A stretch of DNA of 64,000 bases from Croceibacterium mercuriale (GTDB lineage: Bacteria > Pseudomonadota > Alphaproteobacteria > Sphingomonadales > Sphingomonadaceae), in assembly GCF_000802385.1 (NCBI RefSeq), contig NZ_JTDN01000002.1:496001-560000 (forward strand), read 5' to 3'. The first letter of the stretch is position 1, and each line of letters begins with the position of its first letter. The position numbers were made by a program, and so were the translations under genes. The notes under the pieces were generated by a model. It searched no databases. It saw nothing but the letters and a program-made list of their open reading frames with translations, and was not told where the DNA came from. Shown here piece by piece: positions 1 through 6,934 of this stretch.

Positions 1-812
1 GGCCCGTCGATCACCAAATCCAGCTCCGCATTGCGGACATCGTCGATGGTGTAGGTATCGTCGAACAGCCGCACGAAGGGGCCGATCGCGCAGGAGGCGT
101 TGTTGTCCTTCGCCTTGCCCAGCAGCAATGCACTGCGTCCTTCGAAGTCGCGCAGATTGACGTCGTTGCCCAGCGTCGCGCCGACCACATCACCGGCGGC
201 ATTGGCGATCAGGACGATCTCCGGCTCCGGATTGTTCCAGCTTGAATCGGAGCGGATGCCCACCGGGGCACCCCAGCCGACGCTCGACAGCACAGGGGCC
301 TTGGTAAAGACCTCCGCATCCGGGCCGATCGCGACCTCCAGATATTGCGACCACATGCCCGCCTCGATCAGCGCGGCCTTCAGCCGGGCGGCCGGCTCGC
401 TGCCGGGCTCGACATTGCGGATTCCGCCGCCGACGCGTTCCTCCAGCTCGGCACGGATCGCCGCCGCTGCCCCTGAATCGCCGCGAGCGCGCTCCTCGAT
501 CACCCGCTCGATCGCGGAGACGGCGAAGGTGACGCCGCAGGCCTTCACGCATTGCAGGTCGACCGGGGCGAGCAGCTCGAACGGGCCGCCGCCGATCGTC
601 AGATCCTCCACGCGGCACAGCACCGGGCCATCCGCCTGTGCCGCATGGGGCAGATCGAACAGGTCGGCGGTGGTCGCGGCGGTGGCGGACACATCGTGCA
701 CCTGTCCGCCGCGCAGGATCACCGGCACCGGACCGTCGGCCAGCATCACCCGCCCGGCCAGTACCGCGTCCGCATGGTCATCCGGCAAGGCCGCCGGATC
801 GAAAGCCGTCAT
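1..812 (-). CDS. Fumarylacetoacetate hydrolase family protein (C-terminus beyond window)
   Basis: The reading frame opens at the ATG at 812 and runs off the left edge after about 270 residues, so the C-terminus is missing. The C-terminal half has the FAH-fold signature: a metal-binding PEPEIVL strand, then GATLGNDVNLRDFEGR and LLLGKAKDNNASCAIGP. The long N-terminal extension resembles the COG3970 subgroup, which includes sugar-acid enzymes such as the XylX-type 2-keto-3-deoxypentonate dehydratase. That function is inferred from the neighbouring LacI, KduD and KdgK genes; the substrate cannot be read from the sequence. It lies downstream of and parallel to a second FAH-fold gene, 144 bases away. 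That gap holds a LacI-type palindrome, so it may have its own promoter. Confidence 0.8.
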   Translation of the reverse strand, partial: MTAFDPAALPDDHADAVLAGRVMLADGPVPVILRGGQVHDVSATAATTADLFDLPHAAQADGPVLCRVEDLTIGGGPFELLAPVDLQCVKACGVTFAVSAIERVIEERARGDSGAAAAIRAELEERVGGGIRNVEPGSEPAARLKAALIEAGMWSQYLEVAIGPDAEVFTKAPVLSSVGWGAPVGIRSDSSWNNPEPEIVLIANAAGDVVGATLGNDVNLRDFEGRSALLLGKAKDNNASCAIGPFVRLFDDTYTIDDVRNAELDLVIDG

Positions 813-875
813 TCACCCTCTCCCACAATCGACCTGCGGCACGAAGGGCAGCAGCCGATACATTACTCGGAGGTT

Positions 876-889
876 TGATAACGCTATCA
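876..889. promoter_or_regulatory. Candidate LacI-family operator (TGATAACGCTATCA)
   Basis: A 14-bp near-palindrome with a central CG, 64 bases upstream of the ATG of the FAH-fold gene that starts at 812. It has the general shape of a LacI-family operator but differs from the TGACACCGGTTTCC motif elsewhere in the locus, so a second regulator may act here. A related site lies before the GFOR-like gene at 21749. The call rests on symmetry and position only. Confidence 0.4.
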
Positions 890-956
890 CGGGCGCGGCT
901 CAACCGCGAATTGCAGCCGATCCTTGTGGAATCGGCCACAATCCACGCCTGGATCG

Positions 957-1745
957 TCAGTCGACCACGACTTCCACGGCATCGGCCGGACCGAAGGTCG
1001 CGCGCACCAGCGTGCCGGAGGCGACTTCGTGCACGCCGGTCACCGCACCGCTCGACACCCACCAGCCGGCCTGCGGCGTGATGCCACGCGCCAGAAGGTT
1101 GGCGACAAGGAAGCGCACTGCGCCGAATGGGCCGTCCAGCATGGTGGCGGTGGTGGCGCTGTTCACATGCTCCCCGTCGAAGAACACGCCGACCTCGATG
1201 CTGTCGATCGCGTCCCACCGGCTCTCGTCCAGCACGGGGCCGAGCACCAGGCCGAAATTGTTGCCATGGTCCGCGACCGTCACGCACGGACCGTCATCAT
1301 TGATGCCGGCCCACGGAGAGGAGGCGATCTCGATCCCCAGACGGATCTGGTCGACCCACTGGCGCGCCTCCTCGTTGGTGGCGGGCGGTGTCGTCACGCC
1401 GGCCGGCGGGGCCAGCCGCAGCATGAATTCCGCCTCGGCCGCGGCGAAACCGCCGGCAAAGATCGGCAGCGTCAGGCCTTCGGTGGCTTCCACCACGCTG
1501 TCGGCGAAGATCGGCCCTGCCAGCCGGTCGGCACCCAGCGGGCCCTGATGCTGCGGCGGTACCTTGCCGACCTTCCAGCCGCCGATCGCCCGATCGCCCC
1601 ACAGGTCGAGCGCCGCGTCCTGGATCTCGTAGGCCTGCGCCAGCGTGGTCGGACGCTCCCCCGGATAGGTGGTGAGCGCGGTGCCGCTGCGGCGTGCATC
1701 GACAAAGGCGCGTGCGATCGCGGTGTTGTTGTTGTCGCCCGTCAT
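957..1745 (-). CDS. 2-keto-4-pentenoate hydratase-like FAH-fold protein
   Basis: A 262-residue protein of the hydratase/decarboxylase branch of the FAH superfamily (MhpD/DmpE-like). Segments supporting this are IGGWKVGKV near the N-terminus, AEAEFMLRL, a metal-ligand style, and the C-terminal SSGAVTGVHEVASGTLVRA. Members add water to 2-keto-4-enoic acids or act on related 2-keto acids using a divalent metal. Start chosen at the ATG at 1745, preceded by AAGGGGAC about 8 bases upstream; a longer frame to 1787 lacks this. It is divergent from the LacI regulator, and the shared 164-base gap holds the operator at 1797-1810. Likely role: a late step in sugar-acid breakdown, with unknown substrate. 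Confidence 0.8.
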   Translation of the reverse strand: MTGDNNNTAIARAFVDARRSGTALTTYPGERPTTLAQAYEIQDAALDLWGDRAIGGWKVGKVPPQHQGPLGADRLAGPIFADSVVEATEGLTLPIFAGGFAAAEAEFMLRLAPPAGVTTPPATNEEARQWVDQIRLGIEIASSPWAGINDDGPCVTVADHGNNFGLVLGPVLDESRWDAIDSIEVGVFFDGEHVNSATTATMLDGPFGAVRFLVANLLARGITPQAGWWVSSGAVTGVHEVASGTLVRATFGPADAVEVVVD

Positions 1746-1796
1746 GGCGCTTGTCCCCTTCCCAATCCTGCTTCGAGGCTGCGGCATGGCTTAGCC

Positions 1797-1810
1797 GGAA
1801 ACCGGTGTCA
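1797..1810. promoter_or_regulatory. Operator copy 1 of the LacI regulon (GGAAACCGGTGTCA)
   Basis: Exact reverse complement of the 14-mer also found at 2955-2968 and 6822-6835. It lies between the divergent hydratase gene (start 1745) and the lacI-type gene (start 1910). On the minus strand it overlaps a TTGACA hexamer (1806-1811) that could be the -35 of the hydratase promoter. Position and recurrence fit autoregulation plus repression of the hydratase operon. Binding is inferred. Confidence 0.65.
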
Positions 1811-1909
1811 AAAACTTTGTCGCGGCCCTTGCCCCGTGCATGCCGATGGCGATTGTCGGCAGTGGCAAAGCGTGGCTATGACAGCTGCGTGGGAGAGAAT
1901 AACAGGCCG

Positions 1910-2923
1910 ATGAACAAGGGGCAGCCGACGATCAACGACGTCGCGCGGGTGGCGGGCGTGTCGAAAAAGACCGTAAGCCGCGTCATCAACGCGTCGCCGC
2001 TGCTGCGCACGGATACGCGCGACAAGGTGGCGCGCGTCATCGCGGAGCTGGGCTATGTGCCCAATCCGCAGGCGCGCGCGCTGGCGCTGCGGCGCAATTT
2101 CCTGATCGGCCTGCTGCACGACAACCCGAATGCGCAGACAGTGCTGAACGTTCAGGAGGGGATACTGGACGTGATCCGGGATACCGATTTCGCGCTGGTG
2201 GTGCGGCCGGTGGATCGCCATTCGCCTACCTTGGTGGAGGATTGCCAGCGCTTCATCGAACGGCAGCGCCTGTATGGCGTGCTGTTCCTGCCCCCGATCA
2301 GCGAGAATGACGATCTGGCGCAGATGTGCGCCGGGCTCGGCTGCGGCTATGTCCGGATGGGCAGCGCACAGCTGGACGAAGCGGCCCATGCGGTGGGATC
2401 GAACGACCGGGAGGCGGTGAGCGGCGCGGTCGATCACCTGGTGGCGCAGGGTCACCGGCGCATCGGCCTGATCCTGGGCCCCGCCGGCTTCCGCTCCGCC
2501 CATGAGCGCGCCACCGGCTTCCGGGAGGCGATGGCGCGGCACGGGCTGGACGTGCCGGACGAACTGGTGACACAGGGCAGCTACCGTTTCGCATCGGGCG
2601 TCGCGGGGGCGGAGGCGTTGCTGGACGTGCCCGACCGGCCCAGCGCGATCTTCTGCAGCAATGACGAGATGGCGGCGGGCGCGCTGCACACCGCGCGTTC
2701 CCGGGGCCTGCAGGTGCCGGACGACCTGTCGCTGGTCGGCTTCGACGATGCGCCGATCGCGGCGCATATCTGGCCACCGATGACCACGGTACGCTGGCCC
2801 ATCCGCCCGATGGCGCGCGCCGCCGCGCTGAAGCTGATCCGCCCCGACATCGCCGGGGAGGAGGCGAGCCGCTTCCCCGCCGAACTGGTCACCCGTGCCT
2901 CCGTGGCGCAGCGTGCGGGTTGA
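1910..2923 (+). CDS. LacI-family transcriptional regulator
   Basis: A 337-residue regulator of normal LacI length. The N-terminal helix-turn-helix and hinge helix are clear (TINDVARVAGVSKKTVSRVINAS, about residues 6-28, then LGYVPNPQARALA), followed by a periplasmic-binding-protein-like effector domain containing the family's GxxxRIGLI, IFCSNDEMAAGAL and SLVGFDDAPIA segments. The start at ATG 1910 has a purine-rich GGGAGAG upstream; a frame extending to 1694 adds sequence unlike the family. It is flanked by operator copies 1 and 2 and lies just before a KduD/KdgK operon. The likely effector is therefore a sugar acid such as KDG, by inference. Its order and operator type resemble KdgR-like LacI regulators. 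Confidence 0.92.
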   Translation: MNKGQPTINDVARVAGVSKKTVSRVINASPLLRTDTRDKVARVIAELGYVPNPQARALALRRNFLIGLLHDNPNAQTVLNVQEGILDVIRDTDFALVVRPVDRHSPTLVEDCQRFIERQRLYGVLFLPPISENDDLAQMCAGLGCGYVRMGSAQLDEAAHAVGSNDREAVSGAVDHLVAQGHRRIGLILGPAGFRSAHERATGFREAMARHGLDVPDELVTQGSYRFASGVAGAEALLDVPDRPSAIFCSNDEMAAGALHTARSRGLQVPDDLSLVGFDDAPIAAHIWPPMTTVRWPIRPMARAAALKLIRPDIAGEEASRFPAELVTRASVAQRAG

Positions 2924-2949
2924 TCTGCCGAGGGCATAGCGCCTACACT
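2920..2949 (+). promoter_or_regulatory. Predicted promoter of the kduD-kdgK operon
   Basis: TTGATC at 2920-2925 and TACACT at 2944-2949 are separated by 18 bases. Operator copy 2 starts six bases after the -10, covering the expected start of transcription, which is a good position for repression. The -35 overlaps the end of the LacI gene. Hexamer matching by eye only. Confidence 0.4.
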
Positions 2950-2954
2950 GTTCG

Positions 2955-2968
2955 TGACACCGGTTTCC
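2955..2968. promoter_or_regulatory. Operator copy 2 of the LacI regulon (TGACACCGGTTTCC)
   Basis: Identical over all 14 bases to copy 3 and to the reverse complement of copy 1. It lies 17 bases before the start codon of the KduD-like gene and immediately before its GGAGAAGAAG ribosome binding site. The position suggests direct repression of the kduD-kdgK-esterase operon. Confidence 0.65.
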
Positions 2969-2984
2969 TTGGAGAAGAAGTAGC

Positions 2985-3752
2985 ATGGCATTGTTCGATC
3001 TGACCGGCCGCGTGGCGCTGGTTACCGGCGCCAATACCGGCATCGGCCAGGGTATCGCGCTGGCGCTGGCCGCCGCCGGGGCCGACATCGCTGCCGTGGG
3101 CCGCAGCGCCGCGGACGAAACCGCCGCCAAGGTCCGCTCCATGGGCCGCCGGTGCGAGCTGGTGAGCGCGGACCTGTCCTCCGCCGCGCCGGTGACCGAA
3201 GTGGTCGATACTGTCGTGTCGAAGCTCGGCCGGCTGGACATCCTGGTCAACAATGCCGGCATCATCCGCCGCGCCGACTCGCTCGACTTCACCGAAGCGG
3301 ACTGGGACGCGGTGATGGACACCAACCTCAAGACGCTGTTCTTCCTGTGTCAGGCGGCGGCCCGCCACATGACCGGCTGGGCCAGCCAGACCGGGCAGCG
3401 CGGCAAGATCATCAACGTCGCCAGCCTGCTGTCCTTCCAGGGCGGCATCCGCGTGCCCAGCTACACCGCCAGCAAGAGCGGCGTGGCCGGGCTGACCAAA
3501 CTGCTGGCCAATGAATGGGCGACCAAGGGCATCAACGTGAATGCCATCGCGCCCGGCTACATCGCCACCAACAACACCGCCGCATTGCAGGCGGACGAGA
3601 CCCGCAATCGCCAGATCCTGGAGCGAATTCCCGAAGGGCGCTGGGGCGCGCCCGAGGATATCGGCGGAGCGGCCGTGTTCCTGGCCAGCAAGGCATCCGA
3701 TTACGTACAAGGCCAGGTGCTGGCCGTCGATGGCGGCTGGATGGGTCGGTGA
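2985..3752 (+). CDS. kduD: KduD-like short-chain dehydrogenase
   Basis: A 255-residue classical SDR. It shows the cofactor motif TGANTGIG (about residues 14-21), NNAG, the catalytic Ser of NVASLLSFQGG and the YTASKSG catalytic Tyr/Lys pair, plus the IAPGYIATNNTAAL segment. Overall it resembles KduD (2-dehydro-3-deoxy-D-gluconate 5-dehydrogenase), which reduces 2,5-diketo-3-deoxygluconate to KDG in uronate breakdown. That role is supported by the KDG kinase directly downstream with a 4-base overlap. SDR substrate assignment is uncertain: a pentose or sugar-acid dehydrogenase is possible. A strong ribosome binding site (GGAGAAGAAG) precedes the start. Confidence 0.8.
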   Translation: MALFDLTGRVALVTGANTGIGQGIALALAAAGADIAAVGRSAADETAAKVRSMGRRCELVSADLSSAAPVTEVVDTVVSKLGRLDILVNNAGIIRRADSLDFTEADWDAVMDTNLKTLFFLCQAAARHMTGWASQTGQRGKIINVASLLSFQGGIRVPSYTASKSGVAGLTKLLANEWATKGINVNAIAPGYIATNNTAALQADETRNRQILERIPEGRWGAPEDIGGAAVFLASKASDYVQGQVLAVDGGWMGR

Positions 3753-4771
3753 GCACCGCCTCCGCCCCCGCCCCCGTCGTTACCTTCGGCGAGCTGCTGC
3801 TGCGGCTGACCCCGCCGGGGCAGGTGCCGCTGGCACGCACGCCCTTGCTGGGTATCGACGTGGGCGGGGCGGAGGCCAATGTCGCCATTGCGCTCAGCGC
3901 GCTCGGGCGACCGGTCCGCGCGGTCAGTCTGGTGCCGGACAACCCGCTGGGCCAGATGGCGCGGGGCGCGCTGGGCAGCGCGGGTGTGGACATCAGCCGC
4001 ATTACCACCGGGCCGGGCCGCATGGGGCTGTACTTCTTCGAACAGCCATCGGGGCCGATCGCCGGCCGTGTCACCTATGACCGGGCGTACAGCGCCTTCG
4101 TCGCTGCCACGCCCGACCAGTTCGATTTCGCCGGTGCGCTGGACGGCGCGGCGCTGCTGCATATTTCCGGCATCACCCCGGCCCTGGGGCCGGGCGGCGT
4201 GGCGCTGGCCGAGGCGGCGGTGGCTGCGGCCAAGGCCGCCGGGGTACCGATCTGCTTCGATGGCAACTACCGATCCAACCTGTGGTCCGCGTGGGACAGC
4301 GATCCGCGCGCGATCCTGACCAGGCTGGTGGGCGAAGCGGAAGTGCTGATCGGCAACCATCGCGACATCAGCCTGCTGCTGGGCGAACAGTTCAGCGGCG
4401 ACGGGCCGGATCGCCGGCGGCTGGCGGCCGAGGCAGCGTTTGCCGCCTTCCCGAAGCTGAAGCTGATTGCCAGCACCGCGCGGCATGTGGTCGCCGCCTC
4501 CACGCACGAGCTGGCGGCGCGGGTCGATCTGCGGAACGATCACTGGCAGACGGACGACATGCGGATCGAGAACATCGTCGACCGTATCGGCACCGGCGAT
4601 GCCTTCGCGGCCGGCCTCCTGCTCCGCTATCTGGAAGGGGCCGGCGCGCGCGAGATGGCGCGCAGTGCACTGGCCATGGCGGCGATGAAGCACGGCGTGC
4701 CGGGCGACACGATCGCGGTCACCCGCGCGGAGCTGGAGGCGTTCGACGGTGGCGGCGATGTCCGTCGCTGA
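3749..4771 (+). CDS. kdgK: 2-keto-3-deoxygluconate kinase, PfkB family
   Basis: A 340-residue ribokinase/PfkB-type sugar kinase. Evidence: the N-terminal FGELLLRL strand, GGAEANVAIALSALG, the FDGNYRSNLW segment typical of KDG kinases, and the C-terminal phosphoryl-transfer motif DRIGTGDAFAAGLL, a variant of the usual GAGD. It would phosphorylate KDG to KDPG for the Entner-Doudoroff aldolase, which is not in the window. The start is GTG at 3749, overlapping the kduD stop as GTGA, which implies translational coupling. The last 23 bases overlap the next gene. Confidence 0.85.
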   Translation: MSTASAPAPVVTFGELLLRLTPPGQVPLARTPLLGIDVGGAEANVAIALSALGRPVRAVSLVPDNPLGQMARGALGSAGVDISRITTGPGRMGLYFFEQPSGPIAGRVTYDRAYSAFVAATPDQFDFAGALDGAALLHISGITPALGPGGVALAEAAVAAAKAAGVPICFDGNYRSNLWSAWDSDPRAILTRLVGEAEVLIGNHRDISLLLGEQFSGDGPDRRRLAAEAAFAAFPKLKLIASTARHVVAASTHELAARVDLRNDHWQTDDMRIENIVDRIGTGDAFAAGLLLRYLEGAGAREMARSALAMAAMKHGVPGDTIAVTRAELEAFDGGGDVRR

Positions 4772-6320
4772 CGGCGTCAGCCGCCGCGCGGTGATGGCCG
4801 GCGGCATGGCGGGCGCGGCGCTGGCGGCGGGGCCGGCGCTGGCGCAGCGGCGCGGCGCGGTACCGAAGGCCGGTCGCTATACCGGGCTGATCGACCGCGG
4901 CGTACCCGCCTTTCTCGGCATCCGCTACGCCACCGCTGCCCGCTGGGCGCCGCCCCTGCCTGTGCCGTTCACCGGCGGCCCGCTGCCCGCGACGGCCTTC
5001 GGGCCCATTGCGCCACAGCAGGGCAACACGGACGAGCCGCAGAGCGAGGACTGCCTGTTCCTCAATGTCTGGACGCCGGCGGTGGAGCCGCGCGCGCGGC
5101 GGCCGGTGATGGTGTATTTCCATGGCGGTGCCTACACGACCGGCACCGTCACCGATCCGCTGACGCAAGGCCCGCATCTGGCGGCAGAAGGCGATGTGGT
5201 GGTGGTCACCGTCAACCAGCGGCTGAACGTGCTCGGCTATGGCTGGCTGTCGCCCTGGGGCGAGCGCTTCGCCGACAGCGGCAATCTGGGCCAGCTGGAC
5301 CTGATCTGCGCGCTGCAATGGGTGCGGGACAATATCGCGGCATTCGGCGGCGATCCGGCGCGGGTGATGGTGTTCGGCCAGTCCGGCGGCGGGGCCAAGA
5401 TCGCCACGCTGATGGCCATGCCCGCCGCCGCCGGCCTGTTCCATGCGGCCGCCACCATGAGCGGGCAGCAGGTGACCGCGACCGGGCCGGCCAACGCCAC
5501 CGCCCGCATGCGCGCCTTCATGGCCAAGGTCGGCGTGGCGGAAGGCGACACCGATGCGCTGCTCGCCATGCCGGTGGAGCGGCTGATGGAAGGCCTGCAG
5601 GCCGACGATCCGATCATGGGCGGGCGGGTCTATTTCGGGCCGGTGCTCGACATGGTGAACCTGCCGCGGCACCCGTTCTGGCCCGACGCGCCGGCGCAAT
5701 CGCACGACATTCCGATGATCCTGGGCAACACCGCGCAGGAGACCCGCGCCTTCATCAACCCGAAGGGAGCGGTCGCCACCGGGCTTGACTGGGACAATAT
5801 CGCGGAGCGGATGGCGCCCAATATCCGCATCGATCTCGACCCGCGCTGGGTGGTGGCACAGTATCGGGCGCAGTTCCCGGACTGGCCGGTGGAGCAGGTG
5901 TTCTACGCCGCCACCACTGCCGGGCGCAGCTGGCCGGGGCAGGTGATCGAGGCCGATGCCCGTGGCGCCGCCGGGGCGGAGCGGACCTGGGTCTATCAGC
6001 TCGACCGCCCCTCGCCAGTCGATCCCCTGCGCGGCGCGGGGCACACGGACGACATTCCCTATGTATTCGGCACGCTGGATGCAGCGGGCAGTCTGTCCGG
6101 CACCGACGCCCGTGCGCGAGCGATCAGTGCGGAGATGATGGGCGCCTTCACCGGTTTGGCTAAGCAGGGCACGCCCGGCCTGCCGGGCTGGCGGCCCTAT
6201 ACGCTGCCCGATCGCGCCACGCTGGTCGTGGGGCAGGATCGCACCGCCTGTGTGGACGATCCCCGCCAATGGGAGCGCGAGCTGTGGGCGAAGGCACCCT
6301 ATATCCAGCCGGGCACCTGA
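4749..6320 (+). CDS. Exported type-B carboxylesterase
   Basis: A 523-residue carboxylesterase/lipase-family protein with a twin-arginine-style leader (SRRAVMAGG, then an Ala-rich stretch ending ALAQ near residue 34). Family marks are SEDCLFLNVWTP, the oxyanion-hole VYFHGGAYTTG, and GAGHTDDIPYVFG near the C-terminus with the expected catalytic His. The nucleophile elbow reads GQSGGG instead of the usual GESAGG. It could remove acetyl, methyl or feruloyl esters from plant polysaccharide fragments, an inference from context. Two starts compete: GTG at 4749, with GGAGG nine bases upstream, or ATG at 4758. The first is preferred. It overlaps kdgK and is the last gene of that operon. Confidence 0.85.
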   Translation: MAAMSVADGVSRRAVMAGGMAGAALAAGPALAQRRGAVPKAGRYTGLIDRGVPAFLGIRYATAARWAPPLPVPFTGGPLPATAFGPIAPQQGNTDEPQSEDCLFLNVWTPAVEPRARRPVMVYFHGGAYTTGTVTDPLTQGPHLAAEGDVVVVTVNQRLNVLGYGWLSPWGERFADSGNLGQLDLICALQWVRDNIAAFGGDPARVMVFGQSGGGAKIATLMAMPAAAGLFHAAATMSGQQVTATGPANATARMRAFMAKVGVAEGDTDALLAMPVERLMEGLQADDPIMGGRVYFGPVLDMVNLPRHPFWPDAPAQSHDIPMILGNTAQETRAFINPKGAVATGLDWDNIAERMAPNIRIDLDPRWVVAQYRAQFPDWPVEQVFYAATTAGRSWPGQVIEADARGAAGAERTWVYQLDRPSPVDPLRGAGHTDDIPYVFGTLDAAGSLSGTDARARAISAEMMGAFTGLAKQGTPGLPGWRPYTLPDRATLVVGQDRTACVDDPRQWERELWAKAPYIQPGT

Positions 6321-6326
6321 CCCGAT

Positions 6327-6764
6327 CTATTCGACCGGCGCCTTGACCGGGTAGGCGATGATCAGCGACAGCGGTTCCTCGCCGACCTGCCGGATGCCGA
6401 CCACCGCGCCATCGTACAGATAGGCGGTCATGCCCGGCTCCAGCGCCGCCTCGACTCCGTCGGAGACGACCACGCCCTCGCCCGCGGTGACGTGATACAC
6501 CTCGTCATGGGCGATCGGATGCTCGCCAATGGCGGCACCCACGTCCAGCACGCGGCGGCGGAACTCCATGCGGCGCGGCTGCGGCACCGCATCGCTGATG
6601 CGGTAGGCGGTCGACATGCCGATCGCTCCGTGCGGCACCGGCTCGCGCCTCTCCACATCGCTTTCGCGCACCACCGCCATGGGCGGCGCCGCGCTCTCCT
6701 GCGCCATGGCCGGCCCCGAAAACAGCGCGACAGCAGACAGTGACATTCTTGCAACAATGTTCAT
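6327..6764 (-). CDS. Exported cupin-domain protein
   Basis: A 145-residue single-cupin protein with a signal peptide (MNIVARMSLSAVALFS... ending AMAQ, about 23 residues), so probably periplasmic. The cupin core is at about residues 75-105: GEHPIAHDEVYHVTAGEG supplies the His and Glu residues expected for a metal site, and a DGAVVGIRQVG strand follows. Small cupins near pectin/uronate genes include KdgF, which opens unsaturated uronates, but KdgF is cytoplasmic and the match here is only at fold level. The start is ATG 6764 with a GGGGGGAG ribosome site. It is divergent from the TonB-dependent receptor and shares the gap with operator copy 3. Confidence 0.75.
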   Translation of the reverse strand: MNIVARMSLSAVALFSGPAMAQESAAPPMAVVRESDVERREPVPHGAIGMSTAYRISDAVPQPRRMEFRRRVLDVGAAIGEHPIAHDEVYHVTAGEGVVVSDGVEAALEPGMTAYLYDGAVVGIRQVGEEPLSLIIAYPVKAPVE

Positions 6765-6821
6765 GGCAACTCTCCCCCCGCCGTCTTGACAGGGACAGCG
6801 GCAACGGACAAGAGCCGGCAA

Positions 6822-6835
6822 TGACACCGGTTTCC
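6822..6835. promoter_or_regulatory. Operator copy 3 of the LacI regulon (TGACACCGGTTTCC)
   Basis: Third exact 14-bp copy, in the 170-base gap between the divergent cupin (start 6764) and the TonB-dependent receptor (start about 6935). A perfect TTGACA at 6786-6791 lies upstream on the plus strand. It puts the -10 near 6809-6815 and the operator just after it, the same geometry as at the kduD promoter. Confidence 0.65.
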
Positions 6836-6934
6836 AAAATACCGGGTTGGAGCAGAGCGGATGTCTGGGAACGTGGCCGTGACGGTCACGGCGCCCTCCA
6901 TGACGACACCGCCAGAACACTGGGGATGGATGGC

